Assembly (NCBI RefSeq): GCF_900105905.1
Contig: NZ_FNSV01000002.1
Span: 248,001 to 312,000, forward strand
Direction of reading: 5' to 3'
DNA from: Rhodococcus koreensis
Lineage (GTDB): Bacteria > Actinomycetota > Actinomycetes > Mycobacteriales > Mycobacteriaceae
Length of the DNA stretch: 64,000 bases
Shown here: one piece after another, positions 37,925 through 46,831 of the stretch
How the letters are laid out: each line of letters starts with the position of its first letter
How positions within the stretch are numbered: the stretch's first letter is position 1
The notes under the pieces: model-generated
The model's input: only the letters and a program-made list of their open reading frames with translations
Databases searched by the model: none
Told to the model about the DNA's origin: nothing
Made by a program: the position numbers and the translations under genes

Positions 37925-38389
37925 ATGGGAAGCGACGACCCAAGCGCCAAGGAACTTGCCGTCAACGAATGCTGGGCACTGCTCCGTACCGAGAGCGTTG
38001 GCCGCCTTGCCGTGTGGGTGGACGACCACCCGGATATTTTCCCTCTCAACTATGCGGTCGATCATGGAACCATCGTGTTCAGGTCCGGGAGAGGCACCAA
38101 GGTGTCCGCTGCGCTGTCGGATGCGCCGGTTGCGCTGGAAGTCGACGGCTACGAGGCGCCGGCGCACGAAGCGTGGAGTGTTGTAATCAAGGGGCGCGCC
38201 GAGGGGATCCTTGAGATCGATGAGTTGATGGACACCGTGGATTTGCCGCTCTTTCCATGGCAGAAAGGGGCGAAGAATCTTTTCATCAGACTCGTTCCCA
38301 CACTGGTGACCGGCCGCCGGTTTCCGGTCGTCGACCCGGCCGTTTGGCGGACTCCCCTCTCGAACGTGCGACGCTCACCCTCGGAATAG
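37925..38389 (+). CDS. PNPOx-fold flavin-binding protein
   Basis: A 154-residue paralogue of the protein at 36886: CWALLRTESVGRLAVWVDDH, IFPLNYAVDHGTIVFRSGRG, TKVSAALSDAPVALEVDGYE and WSVVIKGRAEGILEIDEL. AGGAGG lies about 12 bases before ATG 37925. Split-barrel proteins of this kind reduce or sequester flavin/F420-linked substrates and are common in dormancy regulons. It is followed by block B and the DUF4389 gene. Confidence 0.87.
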   Translation: MGSDDPSAKELAVNECWALLRTESVGRLAVWVDDHPDIFPLNYAVDHGTIVFRSGRGTKVSAALSDAPVALEVDGYEAPAHEAWSVVIKGRAEGILEIDELMDTVDLPLFPWQKGAKNLFIRLVPTLVTGRRFPVVDPAVWRTPLSNVRRSPSE

Positions 38390-38570
38390 GTGTGGATTGC
38401 AACACGTCCGCTGACCTCGGGACTAGTCCGTGTAGAAGCAGGACAACGGTCGACGCCAGCGGTATGCCGTGGTACATCCCCACACCCGGCCTATACCGGC
38501 CCGGCGAGAGTCGGCGCGGCGGCTTCGGCCGCTTCGTCCATTATGTGTCGGCCCCTTGGCCGGTGTACTG

Positions 38571-38733
38571 GGGCCTGGTCTGCGATCCTTCGCAGCCTCA
38601 GGATGCACATCAGATCGAGGAAAGGTGGCGGCTTCGTATTCTGGGGCGGCGGGGCAGGTGTGGCTTCCGGTGCACGGGAGGAAGTGACCAATGACCCTGA
38701 CGTGCGGCTGGAGGCAGGACTCACACTGAGACT
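38571..38733. repeat. intergenic block B, related to 36391-36560
   Basis: Second copy of the block described at 36391: the 16-mer GTCTGCGATCCTTCGC at 38578-38593 and TCACACTGAGACT at 38721-38733 at nearly the same distance. It immediately precedes the DUF4389 gene. It may be a leader or regulatory element; no protein is evident. Confidence 0.6.
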
Positions 38734-38763
38734 TCGGGGACCGCGGACCGGGAGGAATTGCCT

Positions 38764-40251
38764 GTGCGAACCGGCAGAGTGGCTGTTCTCGTCTTGGGCT
38801 GTCTGAGCGCCCTGACCGGATTCGCGCTTCTCACTGCCGCGGTGTTTCTCGGGTGGGCCTACTTCATGCAACGCGACGGTGGGCATTTCACCTCCCCGAG
38901 TGCGCGTTACGAGACGAGTGAAAGCGCGCTCGTGTCGGAAAAGGTCGACCTGTTCGCCGGTGCGGACCTGCCCGAAGGCTTCAGTTCCGAGGACCTCGGC
39001 CGGGTTCTTCTGCGAGCCACCTCCCGTGATCCCGATCGAGATATTTTCATCGGGATCGGTCCCCGCGATGAGGTCGACAAGTACTTCACCGATGTTGCTC
39101 ACACCGAGGTGACGGCGGTGCAGTTCGATCCGTTCCGGCCGACCTATCGGCAGATTCCCGGCGCACGGCAGGCAGCATTGCCCGGGGAACAGCCATTTTG
39201 GTCGGCTTCTTCATCAGGGCCCGGCATGCAGGAAGTGCGATGGGAGCTACGGCAGGGGGCCTGGACGGCTGTCGTGATGAATGCCGACGCGACCCCAGGG
39301 GTGTCCGCCGACATTCAAGCCGGTGCACATCTAGCGTTTCTCGGCCCGCTCGCTCTGGGTGTCGTGATCGGCGCAGTCGCCCTTCTGGTCATCGGAATTC
39401 CGTTGATCGTGGCAGGAGCAATCGGCCTGGGCCGGCACGGTCCGCCGCAACCACATCCCGTCGGGGCCGACGACAGGGACGCCGGCGACCCCAGTGACGC
39501 ACAGGGTCCGTCGACGGTCTATCCCGTTCGTCTCGTGGGTGAACTCGACGCGCCACTGTCGCGATGGATGTGGCTGGTGAAATGGCTCCTGGCGATCCCG
39601 CACTTCTTCGTACTCGTCTTCCTCGCTGTCGCGTTCGTCGTCACTACCCTGGTGTCCGGATTCGCGATCCTGTTCACGGCACGGTACCCGCGGGCCCTCT
39701 TCGACTTCAATGTCGGTGTTCTCCGGTGGATGTGGCGAGTGCAGTTCTACGCCTACTCGGCGCTGGCCACGGACCGCTACCCACCCTTCACCCTGAAACG
39801 TACCGATTATCCGGCGGACTTCGACGTCGACTACCCTGCCCGGCTCTCTCGTGGGTTGGTCGTCGTGAAGTGGTGGTTGTTGGCGCTCCCGCACTACCTG
39901 ATCCTGGCGTTACTCGCGGGAGGCTGGTTCGGGAGTTGGCGTGCCGGAGTGTCCGTCACCGCCGGTGCGCACTACGGGCAGCCGTGGTTTTTCAGTTCCG
40001 TGCTCGGTCTCGTGGTGATTTTCTCGGCGATGTCGCTGCTCGTCACCGGACGGTACCCACACGGTTTGTTCGACTTCGTGATGGGCATCAATCGCTGGGC
40101 GTTTCGCGTTGCGGCGTACGCGACTCTGATGCGAGACGAGTACCCACCGTTCCGTCTCGATCAGGGACCATTCGAGCCGCATGAGTCCACGGCGGGTGCG
40201 GACGGAGACAATTCTGGCGCCGACACCTCCCGAGAAGGGCCCCGCACATGA
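38764..40251 (+). CDS. DUF4389 membrane protein
   Basis: A 495-residue integral membrane protein. A first TM (AVLVLGCLSALTGFALLTAA) is followed by an extracytoplasmic domain of about 150 residues, a second TM near 195-225, and two DUF4389 units with TM hairpins: WLVKWLLAIPHFFVLVFLA ... YPRALFDFNVGVLRWMWR and VVKWWLLALPHYLILALLAG ... YPHGLFDFVMGINRWAFR, each ending in RYPPF/EYPPF. GTG 38764 is chosen because GGAGG lies 8 bases before it. Its stop overlaps the flavodoxin start (ATGA). Function unknown; actinobacterial DUF4389 proteins are often stress-linked. Confidence 0.88.
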   Translation: MRTGRVAVLVLGCLSALTGFALLTAAVFLGWAYFMQRDGGHFTSPSARYETSESALVSEKVDLFAGADLPEGFSSEDLGRVLLRATSRDPDRDIFIGIGPRDEVDKYFTDVAHTEVTAVQFDPFRPTYRQIPGARQAALPGEQPFWSASSSGPGMQEVRWELRQGAWTAVVMNADATPGVSADIQAGAHLAFLGPLALGVVIGAVALLVIGIPLIVAGAIGLGRHGPPQPHPVGADDRDAGDPSDAQGPSTVYPVRLVGELDAPLSRWMWLVKWLLAIPHFFVLVFLAVAFVVTTLVSGFAILFTARYPRALFDFNVGVLRWMWRVQFYAYSALATDRYPPFTLKRTDYPADFDVDYPARLSRGLVVVKWWLLALPHYLILALLAGGWFGSWRAGVSVTAGAHYGQPWFFSSVLGLVVIFSAMSLLVTGRYPHGLFDFVMGINRWAFRVAAYATLMRDEYPPFRLDQGPFEPHESTAGADGDNSGADTSREGPRT

Positions 40252-40790
40252 AGGTATTGGTGGCGTACGCGACCGCGAAGGGCTCGACTCGCGGAATAGC
40301 GGAGCGACTCGGGTCGTGTATCGAGGGTTCCGGGCGGGCGGTCGATGTGCGGTCGGCGGCGGATGTGTCTCAGGTGCACTCCTACGACGTGATTGTTCTC
40401 GGGAGTGCGATCCATGACGGGCAGTGGCTCGTCGAGGCATCCGACGCTGTCGAGCGGCTGCGGTCCCAGTTGGAGGGAAAGCGTGTTTGGGCGTTTTCGG
40501 TGTCGTCGGTGGGGGTCACCAGCACGACCCTGTCGAGACGGTTGGCGCGTTTTCTGCGTCGCGTGACACCGGAGCCTCGGGCGGTGCAGATGCTGCGGGA
40601 CGCGGCCGATGTGCGGGACCACCGATTCTTTGCCGGGGCGATTGCCCCGGGTGACTGGCCCGGCTTCGGACGGGTCGTCTTTGTGCTCATGGGTGGGCAC
40701 TACGGCGACGCCCGAGACTGGTCGGACGTGTGCGTATGGGCAGGCATCATCGCCGCCGAATCGACCCGGGATACGGAGCGGCGGTCTTAG
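40248..40790 (+). CDS. flavodoxin-domain protein
   Basis: A 180-residue flavodoxin-like protein of the HemG/menaquinone-dependent protoporphyrinogen oxidase type. The FMN phosphate loop is YATAKGSTRGIAE at residues 7-19, and the second FMN-binding region is VIVLGSAIHDGQWL. It likely transfers electrons using FMN in the cytoplasm. It is translationally coupled to the DUF4389 membrane protein, suggesting a joint redox role. Confidence 0.87.
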   Translation: MKVLVAYATAKGSTRGIAERLGSCIEGSGRAVDVRSAADVSQVHSYDVIVLGSAIHDGQWLVEASDAVERLRSQLEGKRVWAFSVSSVGVTSTTLSRRLARFLRRVTPEPRAVQMLRDAADVRDHRFFAGAIAPGDWPGFGRVVFVLMGGHYGDARDWSDVCVWAGIIAAESTRDTERRS

Positions 40791-40865
40791 ATTTGGCGGT
40801 CGGCACCGAGGAGGTCCTACTCGTTGCGTTGCCGGGCCGGCGCGAGATGACATCGGAGGAGCAGT

Positions 40866-41108
40866 ATGAGTTCGTCGAAGACGCGCGTGAGGTGGTCGAG
40901 CCTGACATCGCTGCAGCGCGCTGCGCTGGTCGTGGCGGCGGCGGTGCAATTGGGGTTGGCCGTGGCTGCCTGGGCAGATCTGGCGACACGTGATCCACGC
41001 GACATCAAGGGCAGCAGAACGACATGGGCCGCTGTGATCGCCGTGAACTTCCTCGGACCGATCGCGTACTTTAGGTGGGCTCGCCGCACCCCGGCCGAGT
41101 TGCAGTGA
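40866..41108 (+). CDS. PLDc_N-domain small membrane protein
   Basis: An 80-residue protein with two TM helices: LQRAALVVAAAVQLGLAVAA, and WAAVIAVNFLGPIAYFRWAR. The WAAVI.VNFLGPIAYF..GR-like ending is typical of the phospholipase D N-terminal (PLDc_N) domain found alone in actinobacteria. GGAGG precedes the ATG by 4-6 bases. No catalytic HKD motif; it is probably a membrane stress protein. Confidence 0.78.
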   Translation: MSSSKTRVRWSSLTSLQRAALVVAAAVQLGLAVAAWADLATRDPRDIKGSRTTWAAVIAVNFLGPIAYFRWARRTPAELQ

Positions 41109-41122
41109 CGGGAAGGAATTGT

Positions 41123-42130
41123 TCACGGTGAGTCGACTCCCTCACTCTGTTTGAGCTCGCGGCGAAGCGCCTCGAGCTGCGGCGCGGTTCCCAGCGCAAT
41201 GAGAATGGTGCCCGGGTCGAGACGCCGCTCCGGCGGGGGATTGGCGACGAACTGCCCCGTCGGTGACCGTAGGGCCATCAGCAGGGAACCGGTGACCGCC
41301 GCGAGGGCCGATTCGGCCAGCGTGCGCCCGGCCAGCGGCGAATCAGCTGACACCGCGACCTCCTCGATCCGGTAGTCCAGTGTGTCCTCGTGCATCACGA
41401 CGTCCAGGAACTCGGCGACATGTGGTTGGAGCGCGAAGGCGCCCATCCGGCGCCCCCCGATGAGTTGCGGGTTGACGACGCGGTTTGCTCCTGCCCGAAT
41501 CAGCTTGGATGTCGAACCGTCGTTGCGTGCGCGGGCAATGATGATCAGGTCCGGGCTCAGTGCGCGGCTCGACAGTGTGACGTAGACATTGTCGGCGTCG
41601 GTGTCGAGCGCCGTGATGAGAGCGTGGGCCCGGCCGATTCCCGCCGCTTCGAGGACGTGGTCGTCGGTGACATCCCCGACCACTGTCGGAACATCGAGTT
41701 CGGTGAGGCGCTCCGGATCTCGGTCGACGACGACGACCGGCATCCCGAGCGAGGTCAGGTACTGCACTCCGGCGCGTCCGACCCGGCCGAAACCGCAGAC
41801 GATCGCGTGTCCGGTCATCCGGCTGATGTGTTTGTCCATTCGTCGACGCTCCATGTGCTGACGTAGATGACCTTCGATGAGTGCTTCGAGGATGACCCCA
41901 AAGGTGTACAGCGCCGTACCGGCACCTGCCAGGATGAGAAGGATCGTGAACAACTGGCCCACCGCACTGAGCGGGTGAACTTCACGGAAGCCGACCGTGC
42001 TGATGGTGGTGACAGTTTGATACAGCGCATCCAATATCCCGAAGCCCAGGACGACATACCCGAGCGTCCCAGCGACGACGACGAACACGAAGGCACCGAG
42101 TGCGCGGCCGATCCTCAGAAGCGGACTCAT
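41123..42130 (-). CDS. potassium channel with RCK (TrkA) domain
   Basis: A 335-residue two-TM potassium channel subunit. TM1 lies about residues 8-30, the pore helix and filter read TTISTVGF (TVGF in place of TVGYG), TM2 about 57-82. An RCK/TrkA-N domain follows with the dinucleotide-binding GFGRVGRAG and VVVDRDPERL, then a TrkA-C domain (about 250-335). The TVGFREV filter is found in other bacterial channels. Third gene of an operon with SPFH and USP genes (gaps of 39 and 37 bases). Confidence 0.9.
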   Translation of the reverse strand: MSPLLRIGRALGAFVFVVVAGTLGYVVLGFGILDALYQTVTTISTVGFREVHPLSAVGQLFTILLILAGAGTALYTFGVILEALIEGHLRQHMERRRMDKHISRMTGHAIVCGFGRVGRAGVQYLTSLGMPVVVVDRDPERLTELDVPTVVGDVTDDHVLEAAGIGRAHALITALDTDADNVYVTLSSRALSPDLIIIARARNDGSTSKLIRAGANRVVNPQLIGGRRMGAFALQPHVAEFLDVVMHEDTLDYRIEEVAVSADSPLAGRTLAESALAAVTGSLLMALRSPTGQFVANPPPERRLDPGTILIALGTAPQLEALRRELKQSEGVDSP

Positions 42131-42167
42131 CGCCGTCTACCCAACCGCTCCGCCGCAGGGGCCTGGC

Positions 42168-43070
42168 TCACGCCCTCGGATACCGATCGCGCCGGTGTGG
42201 ACCGACAAAGATGACGGGGCACATCGCGTGCATAAAAACGCTCGTGGCCGTGCGGCCGAGGATTCCGCGGGGTGGATGGGGGGCGCCGCGCCCGACCACC
42301 ACCAACTCGGCCGACGACGAGTAGCGGACCAACGCCACATCCGCGGGTGTCTCGGTGGTGATCGGGTCCACCACGACATCGGGGAAGCGGGCCTCGTCCG
42401 GCTCCAACCATGTATCGAGAAGATCGCGAGCCTCGTTCGAACCCGCGGCGTGCTCGGTTCCCGGTTCCGATGAACCCGGACCGGCTAGGACGCAATGAAC
42501 AGCACGCAGTAAGGACCCGCGCCGGTGCGCGTAGCGAAAGGCGTAGTGGAGAACGTCCGGTTCGCACTCCGATCGAACTCCTGTCACGACCGGCCCTCCA
42601 GTACGGCGAAATCCTGCCCGGACCACCGCAACGGGGCAGGCTGCGCGTGCGATCAGCGCCGCGGTCGTCACCAGTGATTCGCTGCCGGAGGACGAACCGT
42701 TTCGGGCACCGAGGACCAGAAGGTCGGCCGCATCTGCGGCCTCGAGCAGTGTGGTGAAGGACGTTCCTGCCCGCATTTCCATCCTGATCTCGGTGTTCCC
42801 GGGACGTGTCGGTGCCGAGGCAGCAACGTGGCGGGCGACGTCTGCGGCCTCGGTGAGGTGCCTGTGCGCGTCCTGGGCGCGTTGGCGCTCGTGCTCCCCG
42901 TGGTGCGGCTCGACCTCTCGCTCGTGTTCGGAGGGGTCGTGCACGCAGAGCAGTCGCAGTGGAACACGATGAAGGGCAGCGATTTCTGTTGCCCACGCAG
43001 CGGCGTTGAGTGCACCGCGGGAACCGTCGATTCCGACGACGATGTGACGATGATCGGAGGGGCCACTCAT
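42168..43070 (-). CDS. universal stress protein, two domains
   Basis: A 300-residue tandem USP. The first domain has HIVVGIDGSRGALNAAAWA at the N-terminus and LLVLGARNGSSSGSESLVTT (the ATP-binding G-2X-G-9X-G(S/T) pattern); the second has VVTGVRSECEPDVLHYAFR and LVVVGRGAPHPPRGILGRTA, keeping a G.G.........G/S run. ATP-binding tandem USPs are a hallmark of the mycobacterial DosR regulon. Between the SPFH and potassium-channel genes. Confidence 0.9.
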   Translation of the reverse strand: MSGPSDHRHIVVGIDGSRGALNAAAWATEIAALHRVPLRLLCVHDPSEHEREVEPHHGEHERQRAQDAHRHLTEAADVARHVAASAPTRPGNTEIRMEMRAGTSFTTLLEAADAADLLVLGARNGSSSGSESLVTTAALIARAACPVAVVRAGFRRTGGPVVTGVRSECEPDVLHYAFRYAHRRGSLLRAVHCVLAGPGSSEPGTEHAAGSNEARDLLDTWLEPDEARFPDVVVDPITTETPADVALVRYSSSAELVVVGRGAPHPPRGILGRTATSVFMHAMCPVIFVGPHRRDRYPRA

Positions 43071-43109
43071 TTCGCTGTTCCGTTCTCCGTGATCGGGTTG
43101 CGAGCGAAC

Positions 43110-43940
43110 TCATGCCGACATGGCCAAGGGGGTGGGGGCGCAGTCCGTCCACACGGCTTGAGGATCTACTACCGGCGATGCGGCTGTGCTCTCGCGGGAA
43201 AGGAACGACCCGAGCTCACCGCTAGCACTCATCAGCGGGGCAGGGAAGACGCCGGTAGTGTCCTTCTCGACGCCTAACTCCGCGGCTGTCTGCAAGTTCC
43301 GTAGCTGCCATGCGAGTGGGTGGGCGATCATGGAGTCGGAAGCCGTGCCGAGCGCGGCGGCAGCCTTCGCTTCCCCCTCCGCCGCAATGATCTCTGCTCT
43401 CTTCTCCCGCTCCGCCCCCCGGGGCATCGCCCACTTCATGCTGTCGGCAAGCTGAATGTCTTTGAGCTCGACCAGGGTGACCTGAACACCCCACTCGAGG
43501 GTGGTCGTGTCGAGAATCTGCCGAATGCTGCCGTTGATGACTGTGGTGCCGGAGAGCGTCTCGTCGACAGAATGCTGTCCGACGACGTAGCGGAGGGTGG
43601 TGTGGGTAATCTGATTGATCGCACTTCCGACGTTTCCCATTACGACCACCGACTTCCTCGCGTCGACGACGCGGAGATAGGCCACCGCTGCAATGTCGAC
43701 GCTGACGTTGTCACGGGTGATGATTCCTCGAGAATGGATGGGCAGCGTCACGATCCGCATGGACATTTTGGACAGTTGATCGACGACCGGGACAATCAGC
43801 GTCAGAATGGGCTCGCGCACCCCGATGATCTTGCCGAGCCGGAAATGTACACCGCGCTCGTACTGGTTCACGACACGTATGGACAGGGCGAGCAGGAGCC
43901 CGAGTGTGACGACTACGGCAAGGATGATCACGGCAGACAT
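43110..43940 (-). CDS. SPFH/band-7 (slipin-type) membrane protein
   Basis: A 276-residue stomatin/slipin-like protein: an N-terminal TM helix (VIILAVVVTLGLLLALSIRV), then the SPFH domain with NQYERGVHFRLGKI, PILTLIVPVVD and VDIAAVAYLRVVDARKSVVV, and a coiled-coil/Ala-Glu helix (REKRAEIIAAEGEAKAAAAL) for oligomerisation. These proteins build membrane microdomains and scaffold proteases such as FtsH. First gene of the minus-strand operon, with a DosR-like site 61 bases upstream of its ATG. Confidence 0.9.
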   Translation of the reverse strand: MSAVIILAVVVTLGLLLALSIRVVNQYERGVHFRLGKIIGVREPILTLIVPVVDQLSKMSMRIVTLPIHSRGIITRDNVSVDIAAVAYLRVVDARKSVVVMGNVGSAINQITHTTLRYVVGQHSVDETLSGTTVINGSIRQILDTTTLEWGVQVTLVELKDIQLADSMKWAMPRGAEREKRAEIIAAEGEAKAAAALGTASDSMIAHPLAWQLRNLQTAAELGVEKDTTGVFPAPLMSASGELGSFLSRESTAASPVVDPQAVWTDCAPTPLAMSA

Positions 43941-44000
43941 GAGGGCTCCGACGTCGACGAAAGTACATCCTCATCGAAGTCGCCTGGCAGGCATGACAGT

Positions 44001-44016
44001 AGGGTCGACAGTCACT
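44001..44016 (-). promoter_or_regulatory. DosR-like box, site 1
   Basis: Minus-strand AGTGACTGTCGACCCT matches 11 of 13 fixed positions of a DosR-type consensus RGGGACTTNNGNCCCT and continues ACTGTC as in other sites here. It lies 61 bases before the SPFH gene and could also serve the divergent PRTase-esterase gene. Confidence 0.6.
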
Positions 44017-44199
44017 AGTTGAGGCTGGTCCCCGAAGGTGGCGCGCGCCCGTGACCGTGGCGCGTCCCGCCCTCCGACCGGAACACCGCACCCAGTGCGG
44101 AAAAGGCACTTTGACCCCGTTCCCTGGGTATCAGAGCAAGAAGGATCGAATAGGGGCACGCAATACCCACGCGTCCGGACCTTGAAGAAGCAGGGTGAC

Positions 44200-46195
44200 A
44201 TGAGTGCAACCACCGCAATGCCGGCGGGACGGCCGGAACAAGTCTTTCAAGACCGCCGAGATGCCGGACGGGTCCTGGCCGGACTCCTCGAGGGGTTCCG
44301 TGGCAATCCCAGGGTCACTGCGCTCGGCATGGCGCGGGGCGGGATACCCATGGCAGGGGAGGTGGCAGCGTCGCTGGGCGCCCCACTCGACGCGTTCGTC
44401 GTACGGAAGCTCGGAGTACCGGGCCACGCCCAGTTCGCGCTGGGCGCACTGGCCAGCGGCGGCACCGTGGTGGTCAACGACGACGTGATCCGAGACCTGC
44501 AAATCTCCCCGGAACAAATACGCCGAGAGCTCGATCGCGAGGGCCGGGAACTATCGCGACGGGAAGCTGTCTACCGCGAGAACCGACCGCCTCCCGACGT
44601 CGCCGACAAGATCGTCATCCTCGTCGACGACGGCCTCGCCACCGGCGCGAGCATGTTCGCCGCCGTCGACGCACCGAGTCCACATGCCGCGACCTCGCCG
44701 CCATGGTCGACGACGTGGTATGCGCGACAATGCCGTTCCCCTTCCACGCAGTCAGTGAATCGTTCTGGAATTTCGCGCAGGTGACCGACCGCGAGGTCCT
44801 GACGCTTCTGGGCACGCCCACTGTCGCCGGGACAGCTGGTGATGCGAAGGCGTTCGAATTCAGCTCGGCGGCAGCACTGCGCGCCGCGGCACTTGATGCC
44901 CCACACGGTGTTCCCTCACTCAACGTGCTTCTCGATCTGGTGGACGACGCCCGGATCGTGGTGATCGGCGAAAGCTCCCACGGCACCCACGAGTTCTATG
45001 CGGCGCGCGCAGAAATCACCAAACGGCTCATCGAGGAGAAAGGATTCTCGGCGGTCGCTGCCGAGGCCGACTGGTCGGACGCCTACCGCGTCACCCGTTA
45101 CGTGCGCGGGATGGTCCCGACGCGACCGCAGAAGAAGCACTGCGCGGATTCGAGAGGTTCCCGGCCTGGATGTGGCGGAACGCCCCGGTACGGGACTTCG
45201 TCGGATGGCTGAAGGAACACAATGAACGCTGCAGGGCGCCCGGTCGGACCCCCACCGGGTTCTACGGTCTCGATCTGTACAGCCTGCACCGATCCACGCG
45301 CGAGGTCGTGGACTATCTCGATCGGGTAGACCCCGCCGCCGCCCAGCGTGCCCGTGACCGCTACTCCTGCTTCGATAACCGCGGTGGTGACGATGGTCAA
45401 TCATATGGTTATGCAGCGGCATTCGGTGCTGGAGAGTGGTGCGAACAGAAGGTTGTCGAACAACTCGTCGAGCTGCAACGCCACTCCCTGGACTACGTGC
45501 GGCGGGACGGGATGGGCGCCGAGGACGAGCAGTTCTACGCAGAACGCAACGCCGTGGGCGTGTGTGATGCCGAAGGTTACTACCGAACGATGTTCAGTGG
45601 GTGCATGCTCTCGTGGAATCTACGCGACCGTCATATGGTCCGCACACTCGAGGCGCTCATCGAACATCTCGACCGACAGTGCGGCACGACATCTCGAATC
45701 GTGTTGTGGGCGTACAACTCACATGTCGGCGATGCGCGAGCAACCGAGGCCGGAAGCCGCGGCGAGGTGACCGTCGGGCAGCTGGTGCGCGAAACGCATC
45801 CCGGCGACTGCCTGCTGATCGGCTTCACCACATTTTCCGGCACCGTCACCGCGGCGAGTCAGTGGGGCGGCCCGGCCGAACGCAAGGACGTGCGCCCGGC
45901 ATTGCCCGGTAGCGTCGAGGCGCTCTTCCATGAGCTCGGCGAGCAATCCTTCCTCGTGCGCACCGATGAGGAAAACACTGTTGCGAAGACATTGCGTGCC
46001 GCGAGACTCCAGCGGGCGATTGGGGTGATTTACCGACCTGAGACCGAGCGGCAGAGCCACTACTTCCACACCCGGATCTCCGAGCAATTCGATGCGGTGA
46101 TCCATATCGACACGACCAGGGCGGTCGAGCCCCTCGAACGCACAAGTCTCTGGGTGGAAGGCGAAACACCGGAAACCTATCCCTCGGCGCTCTAG
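44200..46195 (+). pseudogene. phosphoribosyltransferase-erythromycin esterase fusion, broken
   Basis: A gene like Rv2030c of the DosR regulon. The N-terminal PRTase domain begins [19 protein letters not shown] and has the PRPP loop [14 protein letters not shown]; then a frame change with some missing codons near 44665-44700 leads to [20 protein letters not shown] and the erythromycin-esterase-like domain ([14 protein letters not shown], with the conserved E and H). A second one-base shift near 45110 precedes [18 protein letters not shown] and the remainder to 46195. All domain motifs are otherwise well kept, so the breaks are recent or base errors. Confidence 0.85.
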
Positions 46196-46831
46196 CACCT
46201 CGCCCGGGTCGCCCCCCGGGCAGGCCGTGCAGGGCAACAAGGCCGGCCGACCTGACACGGGGTGCACACCCCGCACCAACCGTGTCAGGAACCGTACAGT
46301 CCGTGTCGATCGCGTGCGGGTTCACTGGCGTGAACGCGGTCCAGTTCAGATGAGGCATCAGGGGAGTTCGAGTTCCTCTGCGACGACGAGGTCGACTTCC
46401 TCCTCGGTCAATCCGCCGAGTAGGTTCAATAGCAGCATCTCTCCGGTACCCTTCGGCCGAGCCGAGCGACGAAGATCTGTTCCGGGTCGCTGTGCGCGGG
46501 AGTCGACCGGGGCGCGGTCCTCCAGAATCCGGTATCACCCGGTCGGGAGAGGTCGTGCGTCTCATCCCGTGTCTATGTTCCATCGAACGCTGTTCGCGCG
46601 GGGTGCCCGAGAGGATTTGGTCCCTCGCGGAGGGGCCGCAGGGCACCGACTCGTGGCCCCCGCCGCGGTCTGCCGACCTGGACGTCTCCCGGGTGAGATG
46701 ACATTCGGCCCTGTCTTCCCCGCCGCGTTCCGGCGACGCTGAATAGACACCGAGAATGGGAATTCGAACAAGGGGTCCGGCATGCACCTGATCGGATCTG
46801 GTCGTCGACCCGCCCGCTCGCTCGCGCAACC
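46196..46831. other. 636-base region without an intact gene
   Basis: Contains a nested hairpin at 46251-46289. On the minus strand a short open end reads MLLLNLLGGLTEEEVDLVVA before a stop near 46360, possibly the tail of a lost gene; nothing else is recognised. Confidence 0.5.
46251..46289. terminator. two-level hairpin after the esterase gene
   Basis: CCTGACACGG (46251-46260) pairs with CCGTGTCAGG (46280-46289), and inside it GGTGC (46261-46265) pairs with GCACC (46273-46277), leaving a 2-base bulge and a 7-base loop. It begins 55 bases after the stop at 46195. A terminator or a structured RNA element. Confidence 0.6.

Noticed and set aside
38727..38742. GACTTCGGGGACC-type site before the DUF4389 gene
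   Set aside because: The right half does not match and it would lie only about 22 bases from the start codon, too close for an activator.
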